From: Tachypleus tridentatus
Taxonomy: Eukaryota > Arthropoda > Merostomata > Xiphosura > Limulidae
Direction: 5' to 3'
NCBI RefSeq assembly: GCF_004210375.1
Contig: NC_134831.1
Span: forward strand, 1,364,001 to 1,428,000
DNA length: 64,000 nucleotides
Part shown: in pieces, positions 49,313-62,053 of the stretch
How positions within the stretch are numbered: position 1 is the first letter of the stretch
Layout of the letters: each line of letters starts with the position of its first letter
Program-made: the position numbers and the translations under genes
Notes under the pieces: model-generated
The model's input: only the letters and a program-made list of their open reading frames with translations
Database searches by the model: none
What the model was told of the DNA's origin: nothing

Positions 49313-50781
49313 GGTAATAAAGTTGTAAAAATAATTTTGTTACGGAAAGTTCCAACTGATCGATACAGTTTTAATGAAATTGTTTCTCGCTTTTCTAAAA
49401 TCCCAAGTTTGTTGCTTAGAAGCACACATATTATTTGATAATTCACAGATAATATAGTTTACGTTACCTATTTGAGAGGACGCTCTTTAATAAGAGAATT
49501 TTTTATATTTTCTCGTTCTTTATGTAAAGGTATATATATACTTTCTTGCTAATATCTTAGCTAGATAATTCTTAATCTAAAATGGTAAAAATTGGAGTAA
49601 AGCTACCAAAGACAGAATATAGACGAATGGCAGATTTCTTGCGAAATATTTCGCGTTTAGTTTATTATCCTTACTGCGAATAAACGTAGCTGACGGTGTT
49701 TACTAAAAGATCAACCATAAACTTAATTCCAGGCCACTTGGTACGATATTAATATTAATAAGCAATAAATACTTCTTTTATTTTTTAGCAAAAATGACAG
49801 TAAAATCTTTATTTTACATATGAGCCGAATAGTTTCGGTAACTTAGTTATCACCAGTAGGGCTAGTAACTACAGTTAATATAGACCAAGCTAACACTGTA
49901 ATCAATACCTAATCAGCAAACAATGCCATAGCAACAAATAAATAAAAAGATGGAGAGGAGCTGTGTGGAGGTTTGAGATCGTGTGGTATCTGTGTAATAT
50001 GAAGAAAATGTTTAGAACACGAGAACACAGCTAGGGAAATATTATCTTTCTTAAATTTATTGGGCGGGGGGTCCTCTGGAACACAATTTGAAAAACCATG
50101 GTCCGCCATAGTTACGTATCTGGGGCTTCTCGAGGAAATTTTAAAATATTAATATTTTTCCTAAAAAAGTACAAATATATCTTTAATACAACACGTTATC
50201 GCGCATTGGGCCTTTTAATATTTTATTTTGCCTAACGCCAGACGATTTTATTTAGATCAGGGTTCTCGCGGTGAAAGTGTTAATACAGTCTCAATGAACT
50301 TCGACAATAGCACCGCTGGTTGCTAGTAGATATGGCACCATCTCAAAATCGCATGCGTCATTGGAGAGGCAAGATAGCCGAGCAATTTTCGTATGAAACA
50401 TCTGTCAACCTTGGATAGTGATGCCTACTGTCTTTTAAAAGCCAGATCTGGATTAGCGGCTAAATCTCGAACGAAATGAAACAAAATAAAACATGACCTC
50501 ATAGCTAAAACTTGTCCAAATTTGAAACATTGTGATGTAATTAGATGTAGTATCAATTGTTTCAATTTCAAAGTATATTTATATGAAGTATAATTACATT
50601 TATGACAATTATAATTGGTAATTATTAGGTGAGGTTAGATTCGTTGTAGTTTAATTAGACAAACTTGGTACCAATGAGCCCGCATGACGTCAAGTTTAAT
50701 TTTGTTTGAGTTTTAGACACACGCCAGATCTTTATTTCTGGCTTCGTTATGGCAACACTGATCTTGGGTCAGCATGTCGTT

Positions 50782-50908
50782 GTTGTTGTTTTGAATAAAG
50801 CACAACGCTACACAATGGGCTATCTGTGCACTGCCCACCACGGGTATTGAAACCTGAATTTTAGCGTTGTAAGTCAGCAGGCATACCGCTGAGCCACTGG
50901 GGGGCTAT
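50782..50908 (-). repeat. SINE-B copy, well preserved
   Basis: Minus copy with CAATGGGCTATCTGTGCACT, CCACGGGTATTGAAACCTG and CCGCTGAGCCACTGGGG. Confidence 0.85.
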
Positions 50909-50984
50909 GTAGGTTAGGAGTAGAAATAAATATTTTAACACTTACCTCTTAACAAGCAAAGTAAACACTGACATCACATCAGGA

Positions 50985-51726
50985 CAACAAAGGTGTTCTT
51001 ATTGCTTCATATCGTGTTAGTTACCGCACTGCAAAAGCAGACGAAGCTCATACAATTGCAGAAGATTTGATAAAACCATCCATAAAAGATTTGGTAGATT
51101 GAACGATTGGTGAAAAATTTCTTAAAAACATTAACTCTGTGCCCCTTTCTGACAACTCGGTTCTCGAAGAATCAAGGATATGTCAGCAAATTACTTAAAG
51201 GAGGTTATAAGGCGAGTGAAAGCAAGTCCAACTTTTTCGCTTCAGATGGATGAATCAACAGATGTCGCAAGTTATGCGATGTTGCTTATGTTTGTTCGCT
51301 TTATTCACGAAGCTAGTTTTGAAAAAGACATGCTAATTTGCAAACCTTTGCCTTCTCAAACAACAAGCGAAGAGATATTTAAACTGATCGATATATTTAT
51401 GGAAGAACATGAGATCTAATGGCAGTTTTGCTCAAGTATTTGCACTGATGGGGCTGCAAATATGACTGGAAAATTTTCAGGCGCAGTAGCACGCAAAAAA
51501 AATAAAAACCCGGATATCGAGAGTATCCACTGCTGTCTTCATCGTCATGCACTTGCAATAAAACGAATGTCAGAAAACTTAAAAGAGGTATTAGGTGATG
51601 TCATAAAAATAGTTAATTTTATAAAACCAAGACAACTCAATGCGAGGATTTTCAGTTTACTCTGTGAGGATATGGAAAGTTTGTATAAACATTTGCTGCT
51701 TCATATTGAAGTCACATTGAAGTGCT
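50985..51726 (+). pseudogene. Decayed hAT transposase, ZBED5-like, N-terminal half
   Basis: Coding trace: GVLIASYRVSYRTAKADEAH, IAEDLIKPSIKDLVD, then after a frameshift NYLKEVIRRVKASPTFSLQM, DESTDVASYAMLLMFVRF, ICTDGAANMTGKFSGAVAR, CCLHRHALAIKRMSENLKEV and ARIFSLLCEDMESL, ending LLLHIEV. DEST and CTDGAA carry two acidic residues of the hAT RNase-H-like core. The match to ZBED5-type domesticated hAT proteins is strong. The copy stops exactly where the RWLS motif should follow and continues as the tail of a SINE-A, so the C-terminal half was lost at that junction. Two frame breaks make it a pseudogene. Confidence 0.78.
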
Positions 51727-51925
51727 AAATTAGAGACGGCTAGCGGACATAGGTCTCAAGTAGCTTTGCACGAAATTCAAAAACGAACAAACGATTTATA
51801 CGTAGTTTGCTTGACAGCTCCCCGATGAGAGAGCGATAAGTTTTCCGACTTACAACGCAAAGGTCCAGCGTTTGATCCTCCACGGTGAACATATCAGATA
51901 ACTGGAGGTTGCGTTGCTTTTAAAC
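51727..51925 (+). repeat. SINE-A tail then SINE-B
   Basis: 51727-51794 is the last 70 bp of a SINE-A (GACGGCTAGCGGACATAG to AACGAACAAAC) fused to the hAT remnant. 51813-51925 is a plus SINE-B. Confidence 0.75.
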
Positions 51926-52020
51926 AAACAAAATAAGCGTTTCACGATCTATGTTTTTAGCGTATATCAAAATATTCGGTTTGATTTACTGCAACGTTTC
52001 TGCTGCAAACACTCTCTTTC

Positions 52021-52108
52021 AGAATATGGATTAGAATAATGATACATTACATAAGCAGATTGTTAGAATATGGATTAGAATAATGATACATTACATAAGC
52101 AGATTGTT
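52021..52108. repeat. 44-bp tandem duplication
   Basis: Two exact copies of a 44-bp unit starting AGAATATGGATTAGAATAAT. Confidence 0.97.
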
Positions 52109-52433
52109 AGAGATATGCAAATATATAATAAGTTTAGAAAGAAAAATGACCATAGGTACTGTCAGTTTATACTGATAATATAAAAATTATTTATATTTAA
52201 CCTAACAATATAGAAAACAAAATTGTACTTATCTGGAATAAAGTTTCCCGTCACGCAACTGGGGCATACAGGATAAGAACGAACTTCTCAAATTAAATCC
52301 TGGGATATATTTTGTCACCATTGATACACAAGTGCTCATCCCTAGACGATGTGATCACTCTAAAACATAATTTTGTGATAATGTTTGATTATCTTTAATA
52401 ATCCCTAACATTCATCTCCTGCATTCACATTCT

Positions 52434-53452
52434 CGGTCGCGGGTTCAAATGCCAAACATGCTCGCCCTATCAGCCGTGGGGACGTTATAAAGTTACGGTC
52501 AATCCTACTATTCGTTAGTAAAATAGTAGCCCAAGAATTGGTAGTGGGTGATGATGACTAACTGTTTTCCTCCAGTCTTTCACTGTTATATTAGGGACAG
52601 CTAGTGCAGATAGCCCTAGTGTAAATTTGCTTGAAATTACAAAAAAACAGTCAAATAAACAACCGAATATTCGATGTGTTAACTGCAGCTAAACTTCGTG
52701 TGTTAACAAGAAAAACTTGTTTGTTCGTTTTTGAATTTCGTGCAAAGCTACATGAGACCGATGTCCGCAAGCCGACCCTAATTTAGCAGTGAAAGATTAG
52801 AGAGAAGGTAGCTTGTCATAACCAAGCTGAAGATACTGGAAGACAACGTGTTTTAGAAACAAGTATGAACGAAGTTCCGAAAACAAAACAAAACATAATA
52901 AACACCTTATTCTTCATGCTATGAATAAAAGGTAAGTACCACTTTTGTGTGAATTATTTTTGATGAAAACGTGTAACACCTGTGTTATCACATTTAAATG
53001 TGTTGACGATACATAGTAATAATAATAGTATTAACAAACATTTGGTTCAGACTTTATTTCTGGAAGTACATACAACTAAACAAGAACCAATCAGTTTCGG
53101 ATGTTGCTATCACAACTGAAATAAACAACAACAAATAATGTAACCAAAGGCAACGCACAAACGTCTTTTCTTCCTAAGTCTTGGCCTGGCATGGCCAGGT
53201 GGGTTAAACCATCGACTCGTAATCTGAGGGTCGCGGGTTCGAATCCCCGTCGCCGTACATGCTCGCCCTTTCAGCCGTGGGGGCGTTATGATGTGACAGT
53301 CAATCCCACTATTCGTTGATAAAAGAGTAGCCCAAGAGTTGGCGGTGGGCGGTGACAACTAGCTGCCTTCCCTCTAGTCTTACATTGCTAAATTAGGGAC
53401 GGCTAGCGCAGATAGCCCTCGTGTAGCTTTGTGCAAAATTCAAAACAAACAA
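52434..53452. repeat. Three SINE-A copies
   Basis: 52434-52665 plus (starts in the head at GGTCGCGGGTTCAAATGCC). 52722-52830 minus, truncated in the body. 53183-53452 plus, full length, starting GGCCTGGCATGGCCAGGTGG. Confidence 0.88.
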
Positions 53453-54194
53453 TCCAAAGTTTTAATTTTGACAGTTTTTTTCTTTATTGCTGATCGTCCT
53501 AGTTTATCAAACAAATATTTTTTCTTATAATTATGAAGCCCTGTCGTGATAATGATAAGCTACTTTAAAATAACCCAAGCGAATAGTGTTTACCATAATA
53601 TTTTTTCGTTATTTGTCGTCGTTACATTGTTAAAAAATCCCTTCTCGAATAACTAATTCAAAAATTTAATAATAGTAACTTTTTAAGTTACCACGTCCTG
53701 ATTTTGATATTACAACGTTTAGTAATCGTTACTCGCTTAGTTAATAAATTAGAATTTAATTTTTAACCTGTCGCTTGTGTTTCCGTTTGGTGTTATTATT
53801 GGGCATCCTGATATCCGTGCAGTAATTACTAATAGATTTCAACTAGCGATTTTTCATTTTTATTCCCAGCCAATTCTGAGTGATTTTTAAATTCCAATAC
53901 TTTTTATCTTAGTGTCAATATTAAACCTGAGTAACATTCGAGTTTTCATTTTAAAACAATTGTTAATCAGTGAAACATAGCAACTGTAAACACAAAATAA
54001 AAAGTGGAGGTTTTTAATGTGGTTTAAGAGATCCCAGTAATGTAATAACTAAACATATAATACTCTTTAAATAGGAATAATATTTGAACTTTCTGAGGAA
54101 GTAAAGTACTTGGAAGTTTTACCATACATTAAATGAGTTATTATACTTATCTCAGACCTTTAGTAATGCATGCGTTGGATAACAATTTCTTGTA

Positions 54195-54537
54195 GTTCGT
54201 TCTTAAGTGCAAATCTAGAAAATGGGAAAATTGTGCTGTGCCCACTGTGGGTATGAAAACTTGATGTTTAGTGTTACAAGGACTCAAATTTTGCGCTGAG
54301 CCACCAGCGATAGGGGTTGGGTGGGGCGTTTCTAAAATATTTATTTGGTTTGTTTGTTGTACTTCTCGAAAGCTACTTGAGTGTTATTTGAGCTAGCTGT
54401 CCGTAATTTTGTAGTGATAGACAACAGGGAATAAAACTGATTAATATTTCACCCACTACCAACTTTCTAATGTTGTATACAAACGAATAGTGGGATTAAC
54501 CGTAATATTAGATTGCCCCCACTGGTCAAAGGGCAAG
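54195..54537 (-). repeat. SINE-B then degenerate SINE-A
   Basis: 54195-54315 minus B (GTGCTGTGCCCACTGTGGGT). 54345-54537 minus A with many substitutions, lacking its head. Confidence 0.65.
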
Positions 54538-55266
54538 TAGATTACGAATCAGTTTCCCTAAGAACCAGACCATCCCGTTTAATAAAAGTAAACAGCGTAG
54601 TTCTAACAGTAAACTTGCAAGTAAGGGCTCTTCAGACTGAGGTTAGTAAACATCAGAGAGAAATTTGTATCATAAAATTTTTTGAACGTAACTTGATGTC
54701 AAATGACATTTTATTTTATTGAGAATTTCGAACATTCAAACTTATTCATCACACCATATACATCTTTTATGTTTCTTCTTTTAATAATTTGATTTTTCTT
54801 TCGGGTTAGGTTTTTATTTCCTTCCTAGATTCATGTATTAGGTCGACAAATTTCAATATCCTGGTATATTCACAAGTTAGTTTTCCTGTATTTCGTCCCA
54901 TTTTTTCTAAACTAACATTTTATGTTATGTATGGCACCGTGGTACGTTAATATGAATTTCTGTTCCGTTTCTATTCGCACAAAACAAAGAAAATGAAATA
55001 GCTAATACACTTATCAAAATGCGTATCAAACAAAAAATATATTTTACACCAATCATATTTTGAACAGTTAAAAATGTTTAATATTAATACAAAAAATGTG
55101 ACTATGTAAGTATCTCTTGAAATATTCAGTAAACGATTTGAAGCAAACGAAACCTGAATAGTGTTTTAGAGTTTATCTCCTCACATAAGTATTTCTGCTA
55201 ATATAGTGAATTTCAATTTACCACCGATAGATGCCGGTTCTGTTTGTTTGTTGAAGTTTTAAAGAT

Positions 55267-55499
55267 GATCTCACGTCTGTTTGTTTGTTTTTGAATTACG
55301 CGCAAAGCTACTCAGGGCTATCTGCGCTAGCCGTCCCTAATTTAACAGTGAAAGACTAGGGAGAAAGCAACTAGTCATCACCACCCACCGCCAACTCTTA
55401 GGTTACTCTTTTACCAACGAATAGTGGGATTAACCTTAACTTTATAACGCCTCCAAGGCTGAAAGGGCGAGCATGTTTGGTGCGACGGGGAGATCTCAC
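55267..55499 (-). repeat. 5'-truncated SINE-A with 8-bp duplication
   Basis: Minus copy at 55275-55491 lacking the tRNA-like head, flanked by GATCTCAC at 55267-55274 and 55492-55499. Head loss with an intact duplication is the signature of incomplete reverse transcription. Confidence 0.82.
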
Positions 55500-55704
55500 T
55501 CCAGTAAATATTTATGGTCTACACTTTATAACTGAATACACGACTTTAGATCCAGGCATGACGTTTTCGTACACGTATGTACTCAATATACTGAGTTGAA
55601 TCAACAGTTATTTGAAAGTAGATGTCGTCTAGGTTTGGAAATTTTACTTTATCTTAGAAGAAAAAATTATTAAATAACTAAGGAAAATATTTATTATTTT
55701 ATTT

Positions 55705-56985
55705 CATATTAAATTCAAAGCTAAATAACGGGCCATTTGGGCTTTGCCTATCACGGGTATCAAAATTCGAATTTTAGTATTATAAGCCCTTTTACTTACT
55801 GCTGGGTCACCAGGGGTAAAGAAAATTATAATCACCTAGCAACCAGTTACGAGTTTGATATTTAGAAAATCCAAGTGTAAGCTGATGAAAAACATCATTC
55901 TACGGCACAAAACTAGTAATAGCTAGTCACGTGATAGAAAAAGAGTCATTAAAACCGAGCATTGTGGAAACAAACGATCGTGCCTTTATTTTCTTCTTGG
56001 GCTCCCCGCTAGTATAGCGGTAAGTCTACGGGTTTACAAAGCTAAAATCAGGGGTTCGATTCCCCTCGGTGGGCTCAGCAGATAGCCCGATGTGGCTTTG
56101 CTATAAGGAAACACATCTTCTTGTATATAACTCTGAGATTTTACCACAATTGTTTACTTATTCGTATCGTTCTATTTAGTATGTGAGTGTGATTAACTAA
56201 TCTGAGAATCTGCTTAATAGAGAATTGTCTGGAAAATACGGAGACATGACGTTGGACTATATACAATATATAATTTACAATAAATAAGCTTACTCGTTCA
56301 TTGCTTGATCCGTTTTATGTGATTTTAATTGAATTGTTACTTCATTAATGGGCCTGACATGGCCAGATGGTTGAGGCACTCGATACGTAATCCGAGGGTC
56401 GCGGGTTTGAACATGCTCACCCTTTCAGTCGTGTGGGAGTTATAATATGACGTTCAATCCCACTATTCGTTGGTAAAAAAGTAGCTCAAGAGTTGGCGGT
56501 GGATGGTGATAACTAGCTACCTTCCCTCTAGTCTTACACTGCTAAATTGCTCGAAATTCAAAACAAACCTTACCAAACTTTATTAGTGTAAGTGTTGTTT
56601 AAAGAAATAATGAAGAAAACTGCTCAATAAAATAAAAATAAAAGCCCGAGGTAGCTCAGGGTATGTTTCACGTGCTTATAACACTTAAATTAGGAGTTCG
56701 ATACTCAAAGTTAGCACAGATATATTAGTTGGTAGTGTGACTTTTACAAAAAAAATGAGCAAAATATGGACAACATAACAGAATAAAATATGTCTGGATC
56801 ATTGACGGAGGTAATGTAGTGAATTTCAATGTATCACCGACAGACGTCAGCTTTGTTGTTTGCTGTTAAACACACAACGATACAATACGTTATCCAAGCT
56901 CTGTTCATCGCGAATACTGAAATTTGATTTTCAGCTTATAACCCGTAAAACTTAATGCTGAGCCACCCGAAAGGGGAGGGGGTGC
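55705..56985. repeat. SINE cluster: B, B, A, B, B
   Basis: 55705-55815 minus B. 56000-56115 plus B, the best-preserved family B copy (CTAGTATAGCGGTAAGTCTA, AGGGGTTCGATTCCCCTCGG). 56350-56575 plus A with a deletion after the B box. 56640-56750 plus B-like, degenerate. 56855-56985 minus B. Confidence 0.75.
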
Positions 56986-57465
56986 CTTAGGAATTCACTC
57001 AGTCAGCCTCAAGCTAATTAAAGACAAAAGAAGTTTTGTTTTCTTTGTATGTTGGTTACTCTTAGCATGAGATATAGTTTGTTAGATTAAAGAATTATCG
57101 TATTTACTTTATACATTAAGTATCCTTTACATATCACACAATAAAATTCAAATGTTTTGTCATAGAAGTGAATGAAGATAATGGAATTTGACCTTACGCA
57201 TTTCCATTTATACAATGAACTCTGAATTTGTTTAGTAACTTCAAGACCCTGTTGAGGTGCAGTGAGATACAGAGAGAAAACGAGAAACAAACAGTAACAA
57301 TGATACATTTAAAGAAAAACATAACACATAAGGATAAATAACAAAATAAAATTACTGAATGAAACATAAATTTCATAGTGTATTAAAACAAAAGTAAAGT
57401 AAGAACGCCAACATTCAAGTGCAACATGTCTCGCTCCATTCATCTTATTCAATAGAACTCTTGTT

Positions 57466-57675
57466 TGTTAAATTTGCACAAAGCTAAGTTTGAAGTGATA
57501 TCCTACAGTGGGAGACGGCTAGTCAAACCTATCAACAGCCAATTCTTTATCAACGCATGGTGAGGTTGACCATCACGTTAGAACCCCTCCACGATTAAAA
57601 GGGCGAACGTGTTTGGTAATGGAACTCGAACATGGAATCCACAAGACGCCAGCCGAGCGACCTAACCACCAACCT
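57466..57675 (-). repeat. SINE-A copy, degenerate
   Basis: Minus copy recognisable by AAATTTGCACAAAGCTA, CCATCACGTTAGAACCCC and GGGCGAACGTGTTTGG. Confidence 0.65.
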
Positions 57676-58672
57676 CTGCAGTAGATTTCAAGAGAGAATT
57701 GTATTCATTGAAGAAGAAGAATACGTAATATTTAATATTGTTATGTATTTAGTTAATCCAATTTATTACGTAACGTATAATTTGTCTCGGATGAGTCCCC
57801 AATTCATTACGTTACGTATTACAATTTCAAACAACCGGAAATTTAACTTTCAATCTACAAGTTACTTGAATGTCAATATGTATCAATTTATGATATCTGC
57901 CAACAAAACTGATACACACAATTTTCTGTCTTAGCACAAATATATTTTAATAGACAAACAACAATACAATTTATAATAAGGGTTATTATAAATAGTTATT
58001 ACAAATAATAATTTATAAAGAAACGTTTACAAACCTACAAATAATACTCAGCTTTCTATCTGATCTGGAACCGAATCTTTTATCGACAGTTCACGGAGAG
58101 CGAATTAATTCTATGTTGAGACACAGGTACGTTTCTCTTAACGGCGAGTTCGCTAATTCACTGAACACCCATGAGTTTTACACTGACGGCAATATCTCAT
58201 GCCCTCGTCGAAATACTAACGTTCGAAGTGAATTCACTGAAGTTAATCGGTTTGCAGTATTCGAAATCTACAATCTTTCCTGGTCAAATATCTGTTGTTT
58301 CCGATTAATAAGCTTTTATTAGTAACTTGAAATATAAGAAATCTTGATGATGTCCACAAATTTAGAAAACAGACGAGCCTTTCGTAATACACATTTAACA
58401 ATATACGTTACACAAGTTTTTAAATACATGTTAGAGTGAAACAAGCACAGATATTAAAATGAATGTATAACAGTAAATTCGTTACAATATATATATATAC
58501 TGCAGAAATGTGAACATTTGATACATTATCATTTTGAGTTTTCTCTCTGAGAAAGATTAAATAGAACATATTCAATTGTGTTAGTGTCTGCGGTAATAGA
58601 TTTAATCCCGTGAAGGACCTATTCTTAGATGTATTATAAGAAATCTTATGCTTTGCGTGAATCAAAACATTA
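57676..58672. other. No gene recognised
   Basis: Open frames of 69-100 codons occur on the plus strand (57632-57934, 58113-58322) but without domain, splice or composition support; an (AT)n tract lies at 58490-58500. Confidence 0.35.
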
Positions 58673-58680
58673 TTAACAAT

Positions 58681-59037
58681 TAGGGCTGTGACGATTAACC
58701 GGTTACGGTTCAGTTACTGCTCTTAACTGGTTAAGATTTTTTTCCGAGAAAAATAAACGAGGGAAAACAATACAATTATCGACATTTGCGTGTAAATATT
58801 CCATTATTTGACCTTGACATTGGTATGTTTGCCTATCGCGATTTTACGAACTGCTTGCCTTTTAGTTTGGTTGAATTTTCGTTGTTGTTGTTGAAAGTCT
58901 AGAGTTTTTGTTAACGTTCGGTGAGGCCGTCACGCGCAAATTCCTAGGGCTGTGACGATTACACGATTAACCGGTTATGGTTCGGTTACTAGGCAAAGAT
59001 TAACCGGTTACAAAAGTCCGTAATCGTCGCAGCCCTA
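58681..59037. mobile_element. Non-autonomous hAT-type MITE, 357 bp, with TSD
   Basis: Termini TAGGGCTGTGACGATTA and TAATCGTCGCAGCCCTA are inverted repeats with one mismatch. TTAACAAT flanks both ends (58673-58680 and 59038-59045), a perfect 8-bp duplication as hAT transposases make. A second left terminus in direct orientation starts at 58949, so the last 89 bp look like a complete short element by themselves. The interior repeats the palindrome TTAACCGGTTA/TTAACCGGTTAC several times. No coding capacity. Confidence 0.88.
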
Positions 59038-59049
59038 TTAACAATATAC

Positions 59050-59900
59050 ACTTCTAACGTTTAAATATGTTGACAATGCATCTAGCTTTAGGGCTTCCTT
59101 TGGCCCCTTGTGAAGTATCTCTGTGCCAAGTAAACTATAGAGGAACTACAGATGAACATATGCGTTATGATAACGCTTACCTTTGAAGTTTAAAATAGAT
59201 TCTACATGAATAAAATCGAATGTGTACCTGAGCATATTGGGCCAAGTAATTTTCCTTTTACGTTTCAAGACGATCATCCTAAAAAATTCACAATCGTAGT
59301 TACTGGAACGAAGTAAAAAATACTGAAAATGCACCGTCCCTCGCCCTCTAGGGAGAACATAAATAAAGACAATCATATGAATAAATGTAGTAAAATACAA
59401 AAAAGTCAATTCAAATGTCATTTTTCCCCCATACACAAATCACAAGCGTATTTCATGTTTTGTTACATTAGTACAAATAAGATCTTTAAAACTAACGATA
59501 TTTTGTTCGCCTAAAATATTTTACTAGAGAATTATAGCACATCTAAAACAATTAATAAGGTTATATCGAGATAAAACTGATAATGTAGACATGAGTACAT
59601 CTATATCAAAACTTCACTATTTTCTAATAAAACGTCTATTACCATTAAGAGGTAGTGATGCAACTAAGTGGTTTTTCTTTGTCAAAGTAGTACAGAAAAT
59701 GTACATATTTCCCTACAATAAATAATAATTTATGTCACGTTTCATTGTTATTTTGCTCGATATAAAACATGTAAAGTATAGCGATTTATAAACTCAAGTG
59801 AAAACATTGCTACCAACATCAATACTGAAAACGTTTTTAATATATCATTACTCAATAACACCAAGAAAGATATTATATTTTATATAAAGTTAACCAAAGT
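59050..59900. other. 3' flank of the chemoreceptor gene
   Basis: AT-rich, no coding trace; presumably contains the 3' UTR of the gene at 59905-61335. Confidence 0.4.
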
Positions 59901-59904
59901 TATC

Positions 59905-61335
59905 CTAACTCTGGATAATATTCTCCACTACAGTAGGTCTCAGTTGGAAAAGAAATACTGTGTATGTCACCACAACCCCTGGTACAGTGCATAAAACTCC
60001 TCGAACGATAACAAAGAGCTTCCAAGCTGTTAGTGCCACGCGTAATTCCAAACACTGAGATACGAATCCCTGTAGTTGAATGTGAAAGAGTATGTCTTCA
60101 GTGCTTTGGTTTACAACAAGGTACTCAGTTATCTGTTTCCATTTGTCGTCTTCTTCGTAGACAGAAACGGCCTGTAAAGTGATCAGAAAAAACCCAACGA
60201 CGAAAAAAGAGCTTCGTATTAACATATAAATTTTCATGACCAGAACAGAAGCGCTTCTTATTCCAAAAATAATGTTCGTTATGTCCGTACTTAAACTGAA
60301 AACAAAAAAACAGTACCACGTAAATAACACTGGACTTAGAATGGAATCAAGATCTGCGGTGTGACTGTATATCTCCCAACGAGCTCTCCTGATAGCGACC
60401 AGTTTGTGTGTGTTTACTGTCTCGTTTTGACTCACGCTCTTTTTTAACTTCTGCAGTTTGTAAACAATAGATTTACAAATAATGATATACGTTACGACAG
60501 GAAAAAGTATAGCACTGTAGCCAACAAAACAATGTAAAAAGTGGTCAAGAACAAATATGAAATGCAGGAAGTAAAGATGATTGTTGGTTAAGAACCATTC
60601 ATGATAGAAATCTTCGGCAACTTCCTCTGGCATCAAATAATAAGCTATTACCATCCACATCATGAAGAGTATAATGATCATGCTCCAACATCCCAAAACA
60701 TAAATATTTATCTTCATCTTGTGCTTTTCTTTCTCTGCCGTTTCATCATCTCTGAATCTTGACACTGCCCATGAGAGATGTTGTCTTATTTTGGTTTCAT
60801 TGTAAGCAAATACATCAAAAGTGATTAAAGAAGTTATTGTCCTGGCTAAGATAGCTAAATCTCTCCATAGGGATCCTTTTGCGAAGAACAGATGCACTAT
60901 AAAGTATAAAGTGTATAAGTGGATATAGCCCAATATGAATATTCTCAGTAAAGTAAACACATTTAAGGTGTTTTTAACCTGGTAATTATATTTTGTTTCT
61001 TTCCAACATCCTTTAAATATCCCTGCTCCTTTCAAGCACAATAACAAAAGCCAAACTGGTGATTGTATTTTTTGGAATAAAGCTTCAGATAATGGAAAAT
61101 TTTCAAGTAGGTCTCCATGGACAAAAGATACTCGTGAATGTTTTTCGGTCAGCGTTTTGTCCTTCAAGCTGAGACCTTCAAGTGATTTTTCTCCAACAAT
61201 GGAGATATTTTCGGGAAACATTCCAATCGGCTGCACTTTAGAACTGACTGATAGGTTTTTGGTCCTCACTCCTTTCTTATTCAGAGGTGTAGCTGCCTTT
61301 ACTGGAGCAACGTTAAGGGTTCTTAACTTGGACAT
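59905..61335 (-). CDS. Gustatory-receptor-family chemoreceptor (7tm_7)
   Basis: 476 residues in one exon. The N-terminal 90 residues are polar; hydrophobic segments lie near 126-152, 157-176, 211-234, 252-287, 331-357, 365-393 and 436-465. The C-terminal sequence VVTYTVFLFQL (455-465) fits the TYhhhhhQF signature of arthropod gustatory receptors, and the preceding FVSQCLELRVALTAWKLFVI has the A-x-x-L-F-x-I pattern typical before TM7. Gr proteins are ligand-gated cation channels of chemosensory neurons with an intracellular N-terminus; the ligand cannot be inferred. The ATG at 61335 is preceded by an in-frame TAA 33 bases upstream. Many arthropod Gr genes have a phase-0 intron just before the TY motif; this gene has none. 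Confidence 0.88.
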   Translation of the reverse strand: MSKLRTLNVAPVKAATPLNKKGVRTKNLSVSSKVQPIGMFPENISIVGEKSLEGLSLKDKTLTEKHSRVSFVHGDLLENFPLSEALFQKIQSPVWLLLLCLKGAGIFKGCWKETKYNYQVKNTLNVFTLLRIFILGYIHLYTLYFIVHLFFAKGSLWRDLAILARTITSLITFDVFAYNETKIRQHLSWAVSRFRDDETAEKEKHKMKINIYVLGCWSMIIILFMMWMVIAYYLMPEEVAEDFYHEWFLTNNHLYFLHFIFVLDHFLHCFVGYSAILFPVVTYIIICKSIVYKLQKLKKSVSQNETVNTHKLVAIRRARWEIYSHTADLDSILSPVLFTWYCFFVFSLSTDITNIIFGIRSASVLVMKIYMLIRSSFFVVGFFLITLQAVSVYEEDDKWKQITEYLVVNQSTEDILFHIQLQGFVSQCLELRVALTAWKLFVIVRGVLCTVPGVVVTYTVFLFQLRPTVVENIIQS

Positions 61336-61339
61336 CCAG

Positions 61340-62053
61340 GAGGATAACCTGGTGGAAATTTAGACCAAAGACAAGACGGTAGTATAATGACTTGCTTTTG
61401 CTGTCATGTAAAGATAGGGAGGGGTTACTTACGTGAACAGGCTTTATATAAAACTTTCTATATCGCGTGCAGAGAGTCGATTATCAGATCAACGGAAACT
61501 ACAAACGATATTATTGCTAGTTTTTCTTTGACAATGTTCACATTAGGAAATATAAAAGGCTTTTTCAATTCATGAAGTTCAATTAGGCAGAATGATTTTT
61601 CGCTTGAGTAAATAGTTCTTGCTTTCGTCTTTTCTTAATATATTTACACATTACAAATATAAAACGTTGAACTGAACAATAGAAATAAAAATAATAATAG
61701 TAACAATAATTTCCACAAATACAAGTGCCAATAAAGATTCTTTCAATATAACCTACTTGTAATCTTTCTCAATCTAGATTTCAACGTAATATTTTATTAT
61801 GCTTTGTACAGTAACGCCAAGTCCTTTTCAGTCGATTTATAATTTAATAACTTTATAAATGAGCTGGTAGATCCAAAGAAATACAGAATATTAACCAATT
61901 AGCGACGATCGTATCAAACAAACGCGCCAAATGGTATCTCGAAAAAGATAAATGTTCAGTCGAGTACTTCATTAAAACAAAAGATAAACAACTCGGTATA
62001 AACCTTTCAGTGTCATTTTTTTCAGAAGAAATATGTTTCACGTTAACACTTTA
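61340..62053. other. Upstream region of the chemoreceptor gene
   Basis: Should hold the minus-strand promoter. No TATA-initiator pair that I can defend, no repeat recognised. Confidence 0.35.
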
